Below, piece after piece: positions 1 to 6,628 of a stretch of 22,003 nt of DNA. A model generated the notes under the pieces. The model made no database searches. It was not told the origin of the DNA and worked only from the letters and a program-made list of their open reading frames with translations. This stretch comes from UMGS363 sp051881775 (GTDB lineage: Bacteria > Bacillota > Clostridia > Oscillospirales > Ruminococcaceae), in NCBI GenBank assembly GCA_051881775.1, contig JBJEQN010000017.1:1-22003 (forward strand), given 5' to 3'. Numbering within the stretch: the stretch's first letter is position 1; each line of letters begins with the position of its first letter. The position numbers and the translations under genes are program-made.

Positions 1-117
1 TGCTCCGAGAAGAGCGTCTTTGACCTCACGGTGTTCGTGAACGACAACTCCGTCGATGCCTGCAAGTCGCATACCCATTTGTGTATCAACATTGTCGCTG
101 ATGAGATAAAAACGCAT
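1..117 (-). CDS. ntpF: V-type ATP synthase subunit F, N-terminal part (runs off window)
   Basis: This is the first 39 codons of a minus-strand gene cut by the left edge. It begins MRFYLISDNVDTQMGMRLAG, typical of the small Rossmann-like subunit F of archaeal/V-type ATPases, which have a short beta strand, an acidic D-N-V-D turn and a following G-rich helix start. In the family, F sits in the central stalk with subunit D and helps couple the A3B3 head to the rotor. The start is supported by a GAGGGCGGT stretch a few bases upstream and by a gap of only 16 bases after subunit K, so it is co-transcribed with the other ATPase genes. Only about a third of the protein is visible. The assignment leans on operon position as well as sequence. 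Confidence 0.8.
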   Translation of the reverse strand, partial: MRFYLISDNVDTQMGMRLAGIDGVVVHEHREVKDALLGA

Positions 118-133
118 ATGACCGCCCTCTTTG

Positions 134-583
134 TCAGATAAAGAGCATAAGGAGCGCAACTACGAAGCCGTAAAGCGCACAGCCTTCACCCAGAGCAACG
201 AAGATAAGAGCCTTTGAGAAGGACTTGGGGTCTTCGCTTACTGCGCCGATAGCAGCAGGAGCAGCCGCAGCAACGGCAATACCGCCGCCTATGGAGCCAA
301 GACCAACTGCAAGTGCGGAAGCAAGATAAAGCATACCGTTGCCGCTGCCGGGATCCTCTGTTTCTTCTGCGGAAACGGAAGCAGGTTCAGCCTCGCTGTC
401 CGCATATGCGCTTATTCCGATAGGGAGCGCTGCGCAAATTATCATTACAGCAAAGAAAGAGCAGATGTTGCCGATAAAAGCGTTTCTTACGGACTTGCCG
501 TTTTTGCGCTTTTTGAAAGCTACCGCCATAGGCAGGATAAGCAGAGCGAGAACTACTGCGGGAAGTAAAAGAATGTACAACAT
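134..583 (-). CDS. ntpK: V-type ATP synthase subunit K (membrane rotor proteolipid)
   Basis: This 149-residue hydrophobic protein forms the ion-carrying rotor ring. The C-terminal half (about residues 84-149) is a typical c-type hairpin: a Gly/Ala-rich helix, a polar loop near residues 116-120, and a second helix with LGEG, whose Glu133 is the expected H+/Na+ binding carboxylate. The N-terminal half has two further predicted membrane helices (about 2-24 and 36-60) separated by a basic loop, KKRKNGKSVRN. An acidic Ser/Glu-rich linker (about 62-82) joins the halves. The N-terminal hairpin has no acidic residue inside a helix, so one ion site per four-helix subunit is predicted. The ribosome binding site GGAGG is well placed. 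The gene lies between subunits I and F with short gaps. Confidence 0.9.
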   Translation of the reverse strand: MLYILLLPAVVLALLILPMAVAFKKRKNGKSVRNAFIGNICSFFAVMIICAALPIGISAYADSEAEPASVSAEETEDPGSGNGMLYLASALAVGLGSIGGGIAVAAAAPAAIGAVSEDPKSFSKALIFVALGEGCALYGFVVALLMLFI

Positions 584-606
584 AACAAATTTCCTCCATT
601 AACTCT

Positions 607-2544
607 TTATTCTATGGTTTCATCATAGTTGATCTTAACGGGCGTAAAGGGTATGCCGTCGCCCGAATAGAAACGTGAAAAGATCTCGTAGAATTCAAGA
701 CGAAGCGTCTGGATTCCAACGAGCAGACCCTCGATTCCCATTACGAAGATGTTGCCGATTATCACCACAACGGGAACTGCGCCTGCGGAAACGTAATCTG
801 CAAGAGCCATAACTACCAGCATCATCGAAGCGTGGGAAAGCACAAAGCCGCCGATACGGACAAAGGACAGTGTGTTGGTGGCGTAACCAAGCAGGAACTC
901 GAACACCTCAAAGAAGTTTGAAGCGATAAAGTCGCCTACTCCGCCCTCCATATGGTACTTTTTGCCCTTTACCCAGCAGGAGAGGGGTTCTCTCATAAAC
1001 ATTGCCACAAGGGGCAGTATTATAAGAACGATTATATAAGCCGCATTTACGATATGCGCACCGAAAAGCGTTGCAACTGCGCCCACAAGTATGGAGCCAA
1101 AGAAGATAAGTCCCGCAACGCCGTTGTTTCCGAACAAAGCGCTTTCAAGCTGCTTGTTTTTTATGCCCATAACGATATTTATCAGTATGGAAATGAACAT
1201 TATAAACACGCCGAGAACTATCGCACCGATAAGTATGGTCGTAACATTCTCCATTATCTTGAATGGCAGGAAGGTTATTCCAAGCGCCTCATAAACAGGG
1301 TCAAGGAGTTCTTCAAAGCCGAACACGCTTCCGTATATAAGTCCGAATACTGCGCCGGAGATTCCAACTCTTGTAAGGATAGGTCCAAGGGAGAATTTCT
1401 TGAACTTCCACAGCAGAGCGCCCAGTATGGCAAGCACAAGTCCCTGTCCCACATCACCGAACATTATTCCGAACAGCAGCGTGTAGGTTATGGCAACAAA
1501 GGTTGTGGGGTTTATGCCGTTGTAAGAGGGCAGACCGTACATTTCAACGAACATTGAGAAGGGCTTTGTGAACTTGTTGTTTTTCAGCTTTATAGGCGGC
1601 TGCAGCTTGCCGTTTGCGTCCGCAGGCTGCATTAGAACGGAAACGCCGTCCATATCGTCAAACAGCTTCATAAAGTCCTCGGAATCGCCCTTGGGAACAA
1701 AGCCTACGATAAGGAACTTGTCCCCCGTTATGGCAGCCTTGTTTCTCAGGTCAAAGTTGTCGTGCCGTGACTTGTACATAGTAAATATCTTGTCAAGCTG
1801 GGACTTTTCCTTTGCCATAAGCTCCGCAATATCCTTTTTGCAGGCGTCCGTCTCCGAGCGGTTCTCGTCTATCATAGCCTTAAGCTCTTCAACAGCATCC
1901 TCGGAGGTGCCGTGGACGAAATCCGCAATGTGCATCCTCTCAAAATAGAGGGATTGGAAAATATCGTCTATTTCCTCGGCGCAGGAAGCAGGGGTAAAAT
2001 AAACGCCCCAGTAATATTCCGTTTCCTCGGTAAAATATGTGAAGTAAAAGGTCTTGTCGTTGTAATAGGGCAGCTTGTTGTAGCTGTCAACGGGCAGCCG
2101 TCCGAAACGTGCCTTGATATATTCGCAGGAGAATATCTGCTGAAAATCAGCGTCCAGACCTTTAAGGTGCATGACCTGATTAAGTGCCTGTTCGTAAGCG
2201 TTCAGCTTGTCCTCAGCCGCCTTTTTCTTTTCGATAAGCGTTTTCAGCCTTGCCCTGACATCATCAACATACTTTTCAAGGGCAGAAGCGCTCTTGCTTT
2301 CAATATCGGAGAAATCCGTGCTTTCCGGCTTCACTCCGGTCTGAGCGGCAATTTCCCCCAGCTTTTTCAGCACCGCAGTATAAGGATTTTCCTCCTTGAA
2401 GGAGCTGAACCCTTTGTCCTTGCCTGCTATTTTTGAAGCGGATTCAATGTGGAAGCATCCGCATTCGCTCAGTCTGACAAGAACGGCGTCAAGATCCTTT
2501 GTAAGTCCCGCAATGTTGACAAATTCCATTCTTTCTATAGACAT
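607..2544 (-). CDS. ntpI: V-type ATP synthase subunit I (stator a-type subunit)
   Basis: At 645 residues this is the usual size for the bacterial subunit I, the static membrane partner of the rotor ring. Residues 1 to about 345 form a soluble arm with coiled-coil-like charged segments (near 85-120 and 215-260). The membrane domain follows, opening with the family hallmark FGIMFGDVGQG. Seven or so hydrophobic helices follow. Arg563 in TLSFVRIGGFVLSHA is at the position of the essential stator arginine that faces the rotor carboxylate. A GGGAGAGGTG stretch lies upstream of the ATG, and the gap to subunit C is 24 bases. The family role is well established, and nothing looks broken. Confidence 0.95.
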   Translation of the reverse strand: MSIERMEFVNIAGLTKDLDAVLVRLSECGCFHIESASKIAGKDKGFSSFKEENPYTAVLKKLGEIAAQTGVKPESTDFSDIESKSASALEKYVDDVRARLKTLIEKKKAAEDKLNAYEQALNQVMHLKGLDADFQQIFSCEYIKARFGRLPVDSYNKLPYYNDKTFYFTYFTEETEYYWGVYFTPASCAEEIDDIFQSLYFERMHIADFVHGTSEDAVEELKAMIDENRSETDACKKDIAELMAKEKSQLDKIFTMYKSRHDNFDLRNKAAITGDKFLIVGFVPKGDSEDFMKLFDDMDGVSVLMQPADANGKLQPPIKLKNNKFTKPFSMFVEMYGLPSYNGINPTTFVAITYTLLFGIMFGDVGQGLVLAILGALLWKFKKFSLGPILTRVGISGAVFGLIYGSVFGFEELLDPVYEALGITFLPFKIMENVTTILIGAIVLGVFIMFISILINIVMGIKNKQLESALFGNNGVAGLIFFGSILVGAVATLFGAHIVNAAYIIVLIILPLVAMFMREPLSCWVKGKKYHMEGGVGDFIASNFFEVFEFLLGYATNTLSFVRIGGFVLSHASMMLVVMALADYVSAGAVPVVVIIGNIFVMGIEGLLVGIQTLRLEFYEIFSRFYSGDGIPFTPVKINYDETIE

Positions 2545-2568
2545 CCCGAAAAATTCACCTCTCCCTTA

Positions 2569-3612
2569 TCAAACTATTATAAGTTTTTCTATCTGCTTCG
2601 ACGGCATACCGTATCTTACGCCCTCGATAATGCGTATAAGATTGCTCAGCTCAACGCCCATAAGATAAGTGAAGGCGTAAACGCTGACGGAAGCCTTGGA
2701 AGATGATTTAAGCGCCAGCTTTGCATATTTGAAGCGCAGACGGTTTGCATTGTCTTCAAGGTCGTTCATATCAAGACCGCTGTCGGCTATCTGCCTTCCG
2801 TAATAGGTCTTGGAAAAGCGCCTGATAAACTCCGCCTTGTCGGGAGCGCTGTATATCTCCTCCTGCTTCGCTTCGGAAAGTCTGCCCGAAAAACGGAACA
2901 TCATAGGTTTTATTTCCTTTTCGTCAGCGCCGAAGAACGATGTCATTCGGTAGGCGTTGATAACGTTTATAAGGTCGATGTCGGTAAGGATCATTGAGTT
3001 TAGCATATCGGCCTCTTTTTTGCTGTAGCCTGCGATATTTTTTTCTATTCTTCCAAAGTAATAGCTTCTCAGCTTGTATTCGCAGGCGGAAAAATCCACC
3101 TTGCCGTTTTCATCGGTCTTTTCTTTCTTGATAACGTCATAATAAGGCGTTTTTTTCAGAAAATCAAGCAGTTCTTCAAAGCTGCGCACCTTTGCTATCT
3201 CAATAAGGTCAAAGCAGGTCATTCCGTTTATATAGATAGGAATATCCGTTATCTGATCCTCCGAATTTGCATTTATATGTCGGATACAGCTTAAAATGAC
3301 CTCTATCTCCGCCTTGATGATGCGGAAGTTGTAGAATTCCTGCCTGTTTATCCTCTCAAAGCCGGTAATTTTAAGGTAAACCTCAAAGTAATGCCTTGCC
3401 AGCAGGCTTTCAAGGAAACCTCTGTGAACGGAATTAACGTCCACGGAAGAAAGAATATTGCTGTAGTGGGTATTTTTTTTGAGATAATCCGCAATTTCCG
3501 AAACGCTCTGCTTGTTTATCAGCTCGCCGTAATCCTGAGAGGTTATCCTCTTGCCGTACATTGCCCTTATCTTGGCAACGGTGGCGTTATGGCTGCGATT
3601 TAAAATGTTCAT
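2569..3612 (-). CDS. ntpC: V-type ATP synthase subunit C (central stalk/rotor adaptor)
   Basis: This 347-residue protein matches the length of bacterial V-type subunit C (V-ATPase subunit d / AC39 type). In the family it caps the rotor ring and seats the D-F axle. The start MNILNRSHNATVAKIRAMYG and several helical three-lobed segments rich in F/Y/R fit the family, as does the ending YLMGVELSNLIRIIEG. A longer start two codons upstream (3618) is possible. The AGAGGA ribosome site directly abuts that ATG but lies six bases from the ATG at 3612, so I chose 3612. The gap from subunit G/H is 18 bases. The protein has no membrane segments, as expected. Confidence 0.92.
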   Translation of the reverse strand: MNILNRSHNATVAKIRAMYGKRITSQDYGELINKQSVSEIADYLKKNTHYSNILSSVDVNSVHRGFLESLLARHYFEVYLKITGFERINRQEFYNFRIIKAEIEVILSCIRHINANSEDQITDIPIYINGMTCFDLIEIAKVRSFEELLDFLKKTPYYDVIKKEKTDENGKVDFSACEYKLRSYYFGRIEKNIAGYSKKEADMLNSMILTDIDLINVINAYRMTSFFGADEKEIKPMMFRFSGRLSEAKQEEIYSAPDKAEFIRRFSKTYYGRQIADSGLDMNDLEDNANRLRFKYAKLALKSSSKASVSVYAFTYLMGVELSNLIRIIEGVRYGMPSKQIEKLIIV

Positions 3613-3630
3613 AACCATTCCTCTTTTTTA

Positions 3631-3945
3631 TCAGCCGTTTGTTACAGCACGGAATATCTGCTCTTCCCATTTTTCGTGACGGGCTTCGTAGACCTCTTCA
3701 AGGCGTTTAAGCTCCTTTTCGCCCTCGGCATTTATCGCAGACAGCTTTTCATCTGCCTTGCGCTTTTCCTCTTCTTCAAGTTTTTTCAGAGTTTCATCGG
3801 CATTTTTCACTCTTTCGCCGATAATGCGCTCCTCTTCCGCTTTTGCGTCGGCAATAATGCGGTTTTTGCGGTCCTCAGCCTCAGCCAGCTTTTCCTTTGC
3901 GCTGCGGTCGATCTCAAGAATGCTTGAAATAATGCTGCTGTCCAT
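3631..3945 (-). CDS. V-type ATP synthase subunit G/H (peripheral stalk)
   Basis: This is a 104-residue, almost entirely helical and charged protein. It begins MDSSIISSILEIDRSAKEKL and continues with Glu/Lys/Ala heptad-like sequence to the end. In the family this long coiled coil pairs with subunit E to form the peripheral stalk that holds the head against rotation. The frame stays open 16 codons upstream to a GTG. The segment AAAGGAGT six bases before the ATG at 3945 makes that the start. It is the first ATPase gene of the cluster here, preceded by an 11-bp hairpin. Coiled-coil proteins of this size are low in information, so the call depends on the operon context. Confidence 0.82.
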   Translation of the reverse strand: MDSSIISSILEIDRSAKEKLAEAEDRKNRIIADAKAEEERIIGERVKNADETLKKLEEEEKRKADEKLSAINAEGEKELKRLEEVYEARHEKWEEQIFRAVTNG

Positions 3946-3993
3946 ATAAACTCCTTTCCGGGAAGTCCTTTCCCTTATCCTGTTCATTCGCAC

Positions 3994-4026
3994 AGATACC
4001 CATGCTCCAAAAAAAGCACGGGTATC
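3994..4026 (-). other. Stem-loop between DUF711 gene and ATPase operon
   Basis: On the minus strand GATACCCGTGC and GCATGGGTATC form an 11-bp stem with one G-U pair and a loop of about ten bases containing a T run. No U tract follows the stem in either direction, so it does not look like a classic intrinsic terminator. It sits in the 88-base gap between the DUF711 stop and the subunit G/H start. It could be a processing site, an attenuator or an mRNA stability element that separates the two gene sets. Confidence 0.5.
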
Positions 4027-4033
4027 GCAAACA

Positions 4034-5389
4034 TTAATTCTTTAAGCTGTGGAGCGGTGCAGGTATCTGTCCGCCTCTGTTTATAAACTTGGACGGCGAA
4101 TACTTGTTAACGCTCATAACGGGACCCTTGCCGAAAAGACCGCCCCAATCGAGGAATTCGCCTTCCTTCATACCGATAGCAGGGATAACTCTGACAGCGG
4201 TAGTTTTCATATTTACCATACCGATAGCTGCTTCATCGGCAATAATGCCGGAAATAACATCGGCAGGAGTGTCGCCGGGGATAACTATCATATCAAGTCC
4301 AACGGAGCAGACTGCTGTCATAGCCTCCAGCTTTTCAATGGTAAGAGAGCCTCTTACAGCAGCGTCTATCATTCCTGCGTCCTCGGAAACGGGGATAAAT
4401 GCGCCGGAAAGTCCGCCTACTCTCGAACAAGCCATTACGCCGCCCTTTTTAACAGCGTCGTTGAGCAGAGCAAGGGTAGCGGTAGTTCCGCAGGCGCCGC
4501 AGCTTTCAAGACCTATTTCTTCAAGGATATGAGCAACGCTGTCGCCCACAGCAGGTGTAGGAGCAAGAGAAAGGTCAACGATGCCGAAGGGTACGCCCAG
4601 CCTTTCCGAAGCGGTAACGCCAACGAGCTGACCTACTCTTGTTATCTTATATGCAGTTTTCTTGATAATATCGGAGATCTGTGTAATGTCTGCGTCGGGG
4701 TACTTTGCAAGAGCGGAGCGAACAACTCCGGGTCCCGAAACGCCCACGTTGATCATACAATCAGGCTCGCCAACGCCGTGGAAAGCGCCTGCCATAAAGG
4801 GGTTATCCTCAACAGCGTTGCAGAAAATAACAAGCTTTGCAGCGCCGAAGCACTGGTTATCAATGGTCTTTTCTGCGCACTCTCTTACAATGCCGCCCAT
4901 CATTTTGCAGGCGTCAAGGTTGATGCCCGTTTTTGTTGAGCCGATGTTAACGGAGGAGCATACGCAGGTAGTTGAAGCAAGAGCCTCGGGTATTGACTTT
5001 ATAAGTCTTTCGTCGCCTGCGGAAAAGCCCTTTTGAACAAGAGCGGAATAACCGCCGATAAGGTTAACGCCCACAGCCTTAGCCGCTTTTTCCATTGTAA
5101 GAGCGAACTTGACGGGGCTTGCATTGCAGGCAGCGGAAACGATAGCTATAGGAGTAACGGAAAGGCGCTTGTTGATAATGGGGATACCGTATTCCTTTTC
5201 AATATCCTCACCCACTTTAACAAGGTTTGCGGCACTTTTTGTTATCTTGTCATAAACCTTGGCACACGCCTTGTCAATGTCGCTGTCGATACAATCAAGC
5301 AGCGATACGCCCATGGTAATGGTTCTGATGTCAAGACATTCGTCCTGTATCATCTTAATGGTTTCAAGTATATCGTAAACTTCGATCAT
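4034..5389 (-). CDS. PFL-like family protein (UPF0210/DUF711)
   Basis: This 451-residue protein matches the UPF0210/DUF711 family by length and sequence. It starts MIEVYDILETIKMIQDECLD, then shows DIRTITMGVSLLDC, a Gly-rich YSALVQKGFS segment and a conserved Cys-containing ESCGACGTTATLALL stretch. The family is related in fold to pyruvate formate-lyase, but no glycyl-radical C-terminal motif is visible and no reaction is firmly established. A GGAAGGA ribosome site precedes the ATG. The ACT-domain gene ends 21 bases upstream, a pairing that is widely conserved and implies that the small ACT protein senses a ligand for, or binds, this enzyme. The next gene cluster (ATPase) may be transcribed separately. 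Confidence 0.9.
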   Translation of the reverse strand: MIEVYDILETIKMIQDECLDIRTITMGVSLLDCIDSDIDKACAKVYDKITKSAANLVKVGEDIEKEYGIPIINKRLSVTPIAIVSAACNASPVKFALTMEKAAKAVGVNLIGGYSALVQKGFSAGDERLIKSIPEALASTTCVCSSVNIGSTKTGINLDACKMMGGIVRECAEKTIDNQCFGAAKLVIFCNAVEDNPFMAGAFHGVGEPDCMINVGVSGPGVVRSALAKYPDADITQISDIIKKTAYKITRVGQLVGVTASERLGVPFGIVDLSLAPTPAVGDSVAHILEEIGLESCGACGTTATLALLNDAVKKGGVMACSRVGGLSGAFIPVSEDAGMIDAAVRGSLTIEKLEAMTAVCSVGLDMIVIPGDTPADVISGIIADEAAIGMVNMKTTAVRVIPAIGMKEGEFLDWGGLFGKGPVMSVNKYSPSKFINRGGQIPAPLHSLKN

Positions 5390-5410
5390 ATGTAATTCCT
5401 TCCTGACCGG

Positions 5411-5680
5411 TCATATTCTGTGCATAATGTTGAAAATATCCTCGTGCATGGTGAGTATCTTAAGACCCTGTTCCTCTCCCAGCTTTGTCATTTTGTCCGC
5501 AAGGGCAGCAAAATCAACGTTCAGATTGGAGATGTCCACCAGCATTATCATTGCAAAAAGATCCTGAATAACGCTCTGAGTTACCTCGATAACGTTAGCG
5601 TTGTTTTCAGCGCATACAGCGCTTACCTTGGCAAGAATGCCTACAGCGTCCTTGCCTATGACCGTAATAACAGCTCTCAT
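5411..5680 (-). CDS. ACT-domain protein (UPF0237)
   Basis: This 89-residue protein consists of one ACT domain: MRAVITVIGKDAVGILAKVS, then the ENNANVIEVTQSV strand-turn and a second half with MLVDISN. ACT domains bind amino acids or similar small ligands at a dimer interface. The conserved Gly in KDAVGIL that shapes the ligand loop is present. It is the first gene of a two-gene unit with DUF711. The ribosome site is a G-rich run (GGGGG) about nine bases before the ATG, and an extended -10 promoter lies about 50 bases upstream. The family name is secure; the ligand is unknown. Confidence 0.9.
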   Translation of the reverse strand: MRAVITVIGKDAVGILAKVSAVCAENNANVIEVTQSVIQDLFAMIMLVDISNLNVDFAALADKMTKLGEEQGLKILTMHEDIFNIMHRI

Positions 5681-5726
5681 AAAGAAAACCCCCGTAAAAT
5701 TTAATTAAAATCAAAAATCAGTAATT

Positions 5727-5735
5727 ATTATATCA
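5727..5735 (-). promoter_or_regulatory. Extended -10 promoter for ACT/DUF711 genes
   Basis: The minus strand reads TGATATAAT, a consensus TATAAT with an upstream TGN extension. The -35 region at 17 bases is only T-rich and poor, which is normal for extended -10 promoters. The predicted start of transcription lies about 40 bases before the ACT start codon. Confidence 0.6.
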
Positions 5736-5896
5736 CAATCAGCCCAAAAATAAAAGGCATAAATCACACAAATTTATATCTTTTTTTATAATTTATTGTG
5801 TCAAATTGCAGACAAATTATGCTTTTTCGCACAAAAAACCATTATCTTGACTATTTTAAAGCCCTTATAAACCGATTTATAAGTGTAAAATACATA

Positions 5897-5925
5897 TGGA
5901 CTTTTGCGAAGCAATGTGATATAAT
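5897..5925 (+). promoter_or_regulatory. Promoter of the lrp-aminotransferase-ispE operon
   Basis: TGGACT (5897-5902) and TATAAT (5920-5925) are separated by exactly 17 bases, and TGA just before the -10 gives the extended form. Transcription should start near 5932, at the edge of the palindrome and upstream of the inverted-repeat element. The mature leader would therefore carry that element. Confidence 0.65.
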
Positions 5926-5931
5926 GCAAAC

Positions 5932-5947
5932 AGGAAAAATTTTTCCT
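5932..5947. promoter_or_regulatory. Perfect 16-bp palindrome at the predicted transcription start
   Basis: AGGAAAAATTTTTCCT is its own reverse complement with no mismatch. It begins seven bases after the -10 hexamer, so a bound dimer would block initiation. The first gene downstream encodes an Lrp/AsnC protein, a family that often binds its own promoter at AT-centred dyads. Use as an autoregulatory operator is inferred. A DNA-bending A/T tract is the simpler alternative. Confidence 0.4.
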
Positions 5948-5949
5948 AA

Positions 5950-6122
5950 GGCAACACCGCACAAAGACCGCCTGACGGCTTTGTGTACGCCTTGCTTGCA
6001 GCTTTTCCGTCATATCGCATCAAAACTCCTTGAAATACATCAAGTATTCCTGCGTCGTTTTGATACAATCTGACGAAAAATCTGACTGCGCAATCCGCAC
6101 ACAATCTTTGTGCGGTATTGCC
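5950..6122. mobile_element. MITE-like inverted-repeat element, 173 bp, with CTAA target duplication
   Basis: The ends are 18-base inverted repeats with one mismatch (GGCAACACCGCACAAAGA at the left, GGCAATACCGCACAAAGA on the other strand at the right). CTAA directly flanks both ends (5946-5949 and 6123-6126), as expected for a target-site duplication. Each end also folds alone: CACAAAG/CTTTGTG (5960-5985), and CCGCACA/TGTGCGG (6095-6115). The centre carries ATCAAAAC/GTTTTGAT (6019-6064) around a smaller stem, CTTGA/TCAAG. There is no transposase gene, so any movement would depend on one elsewhere. It sits between the promoter and the lrp start codon, leaving the ribosome site AAAAAAGGATGG intact. 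Confidence 0.75.
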
Positions 6123-6151
6123 CTAAAAACTGAAAAAAGGATGGTTTTACA

Positions 6152-6628
6152 ATGGATACTATAGTTAAACTTCTTAAGCAGAACGCCAGACTTTCCACCA
6201 AAGAACTTGCCGCGATGACGGGGCTCTCCGAAGCGGAGGTCGAAGCCCGTATCAAGGATTATGAAAACAAGGGCGTTATCAAGGGCTACTCAGCCATCCT
6301 TAACGAAGATCTTGCCGACAAGGACAGGGTAACTGCCTTTATTGAGGTCAAGGTCACTCCGAAGGCGGAATTCGGCTTTGACGATATTGCCAGAACGATC
6401 ATGATGTATGACGAGGTGGAGAGCCTTACCCTTATGTCGGGCGCTTTCGACCTTGCCGTTACCATAAGCGGCACAAACTACAAGGAGATCGCTCTCTTTG
6501 TTGCTCGCCGCCTTTCCACGATAGACGGAGTTATTTCCACGTCGACCCACTTCTTCCTTAAACGCTACAAGGAAAAGGGTATTTTCATCGACGAGGAAAA
6601 GGATGAAAGGAGTTTCGTTTCCCCATGA
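6152..6628 (+). CDS. Lrp/AsnC family transcriptional regulator
   Basis: This 158-residue protein has the standard two-part layout. Residues 1-50 form a winged helix-turn-helix (ARLSTKELAAMTGLSEAEVE, then the wing GVIKGYSAILN). Residues 60-140 form the RAM/AsnC ligand domain, with FIEVKVTP, the Gly-containing LMSGAFDLAVTISG, and a final strand TSTHFFLKRYKEKG. The family binds amino acids and acts as dimers or octamers. The gene overlaps the aminotransferase by four bases (ATGA), which points to translational coupling and to control of that enzyme's pathway by an amino acid. The ribosome site is AAAGGATGG, eight bases before the ATG. The effector cannot be read from sequence. Confidence 0.92.
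   Translation: MDTIVKLLKQNARLSTKELAAMTGLSEAEVEARIKDYENKGVIKGYSAILNEDLADKDRVTAFIEVKVTPKAEFGFDDIARTIMMYDEVESLTLMSGAFDLAVTISGTNYKEIALFVARRLSTIDGVISTSTHFFLKRYKEKGIFIDEEKDERSFVSP

Larger units (their letters stand above)
5681..6151. other. Divergent intergenic region between ACT gene and lrp operon
   Basis: This 471-base gap has no convincing protein-coding gene. It is AT-rich from 5700 to 5948. It contains a minus-strand extended -10 promoter for the ACT/DUF711 genes, a plus-strand extended -10 promoter for the lrp operon, a perfect 16-bp palindrome, and a 173-bp inverted-repeat element, each listed separately. Short open frames inside the inverted-repeat element are unsupported. Confidence 0.7.

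Noticed and set aside
952..1557. 201-codon plus-strand open frame inside the subunit I gene
   Set aside because: It lies antisense to a clear V-ATPase subunit I and has no family resemblance or ribosome site; it arises from codon bias on the other strand.
5801..6255. Short minus-strand open frames over the inverted-repeat element
   Set aside because: They cross the element ends and have no ribosome site or family match; they follow from the repeat sequence itself.
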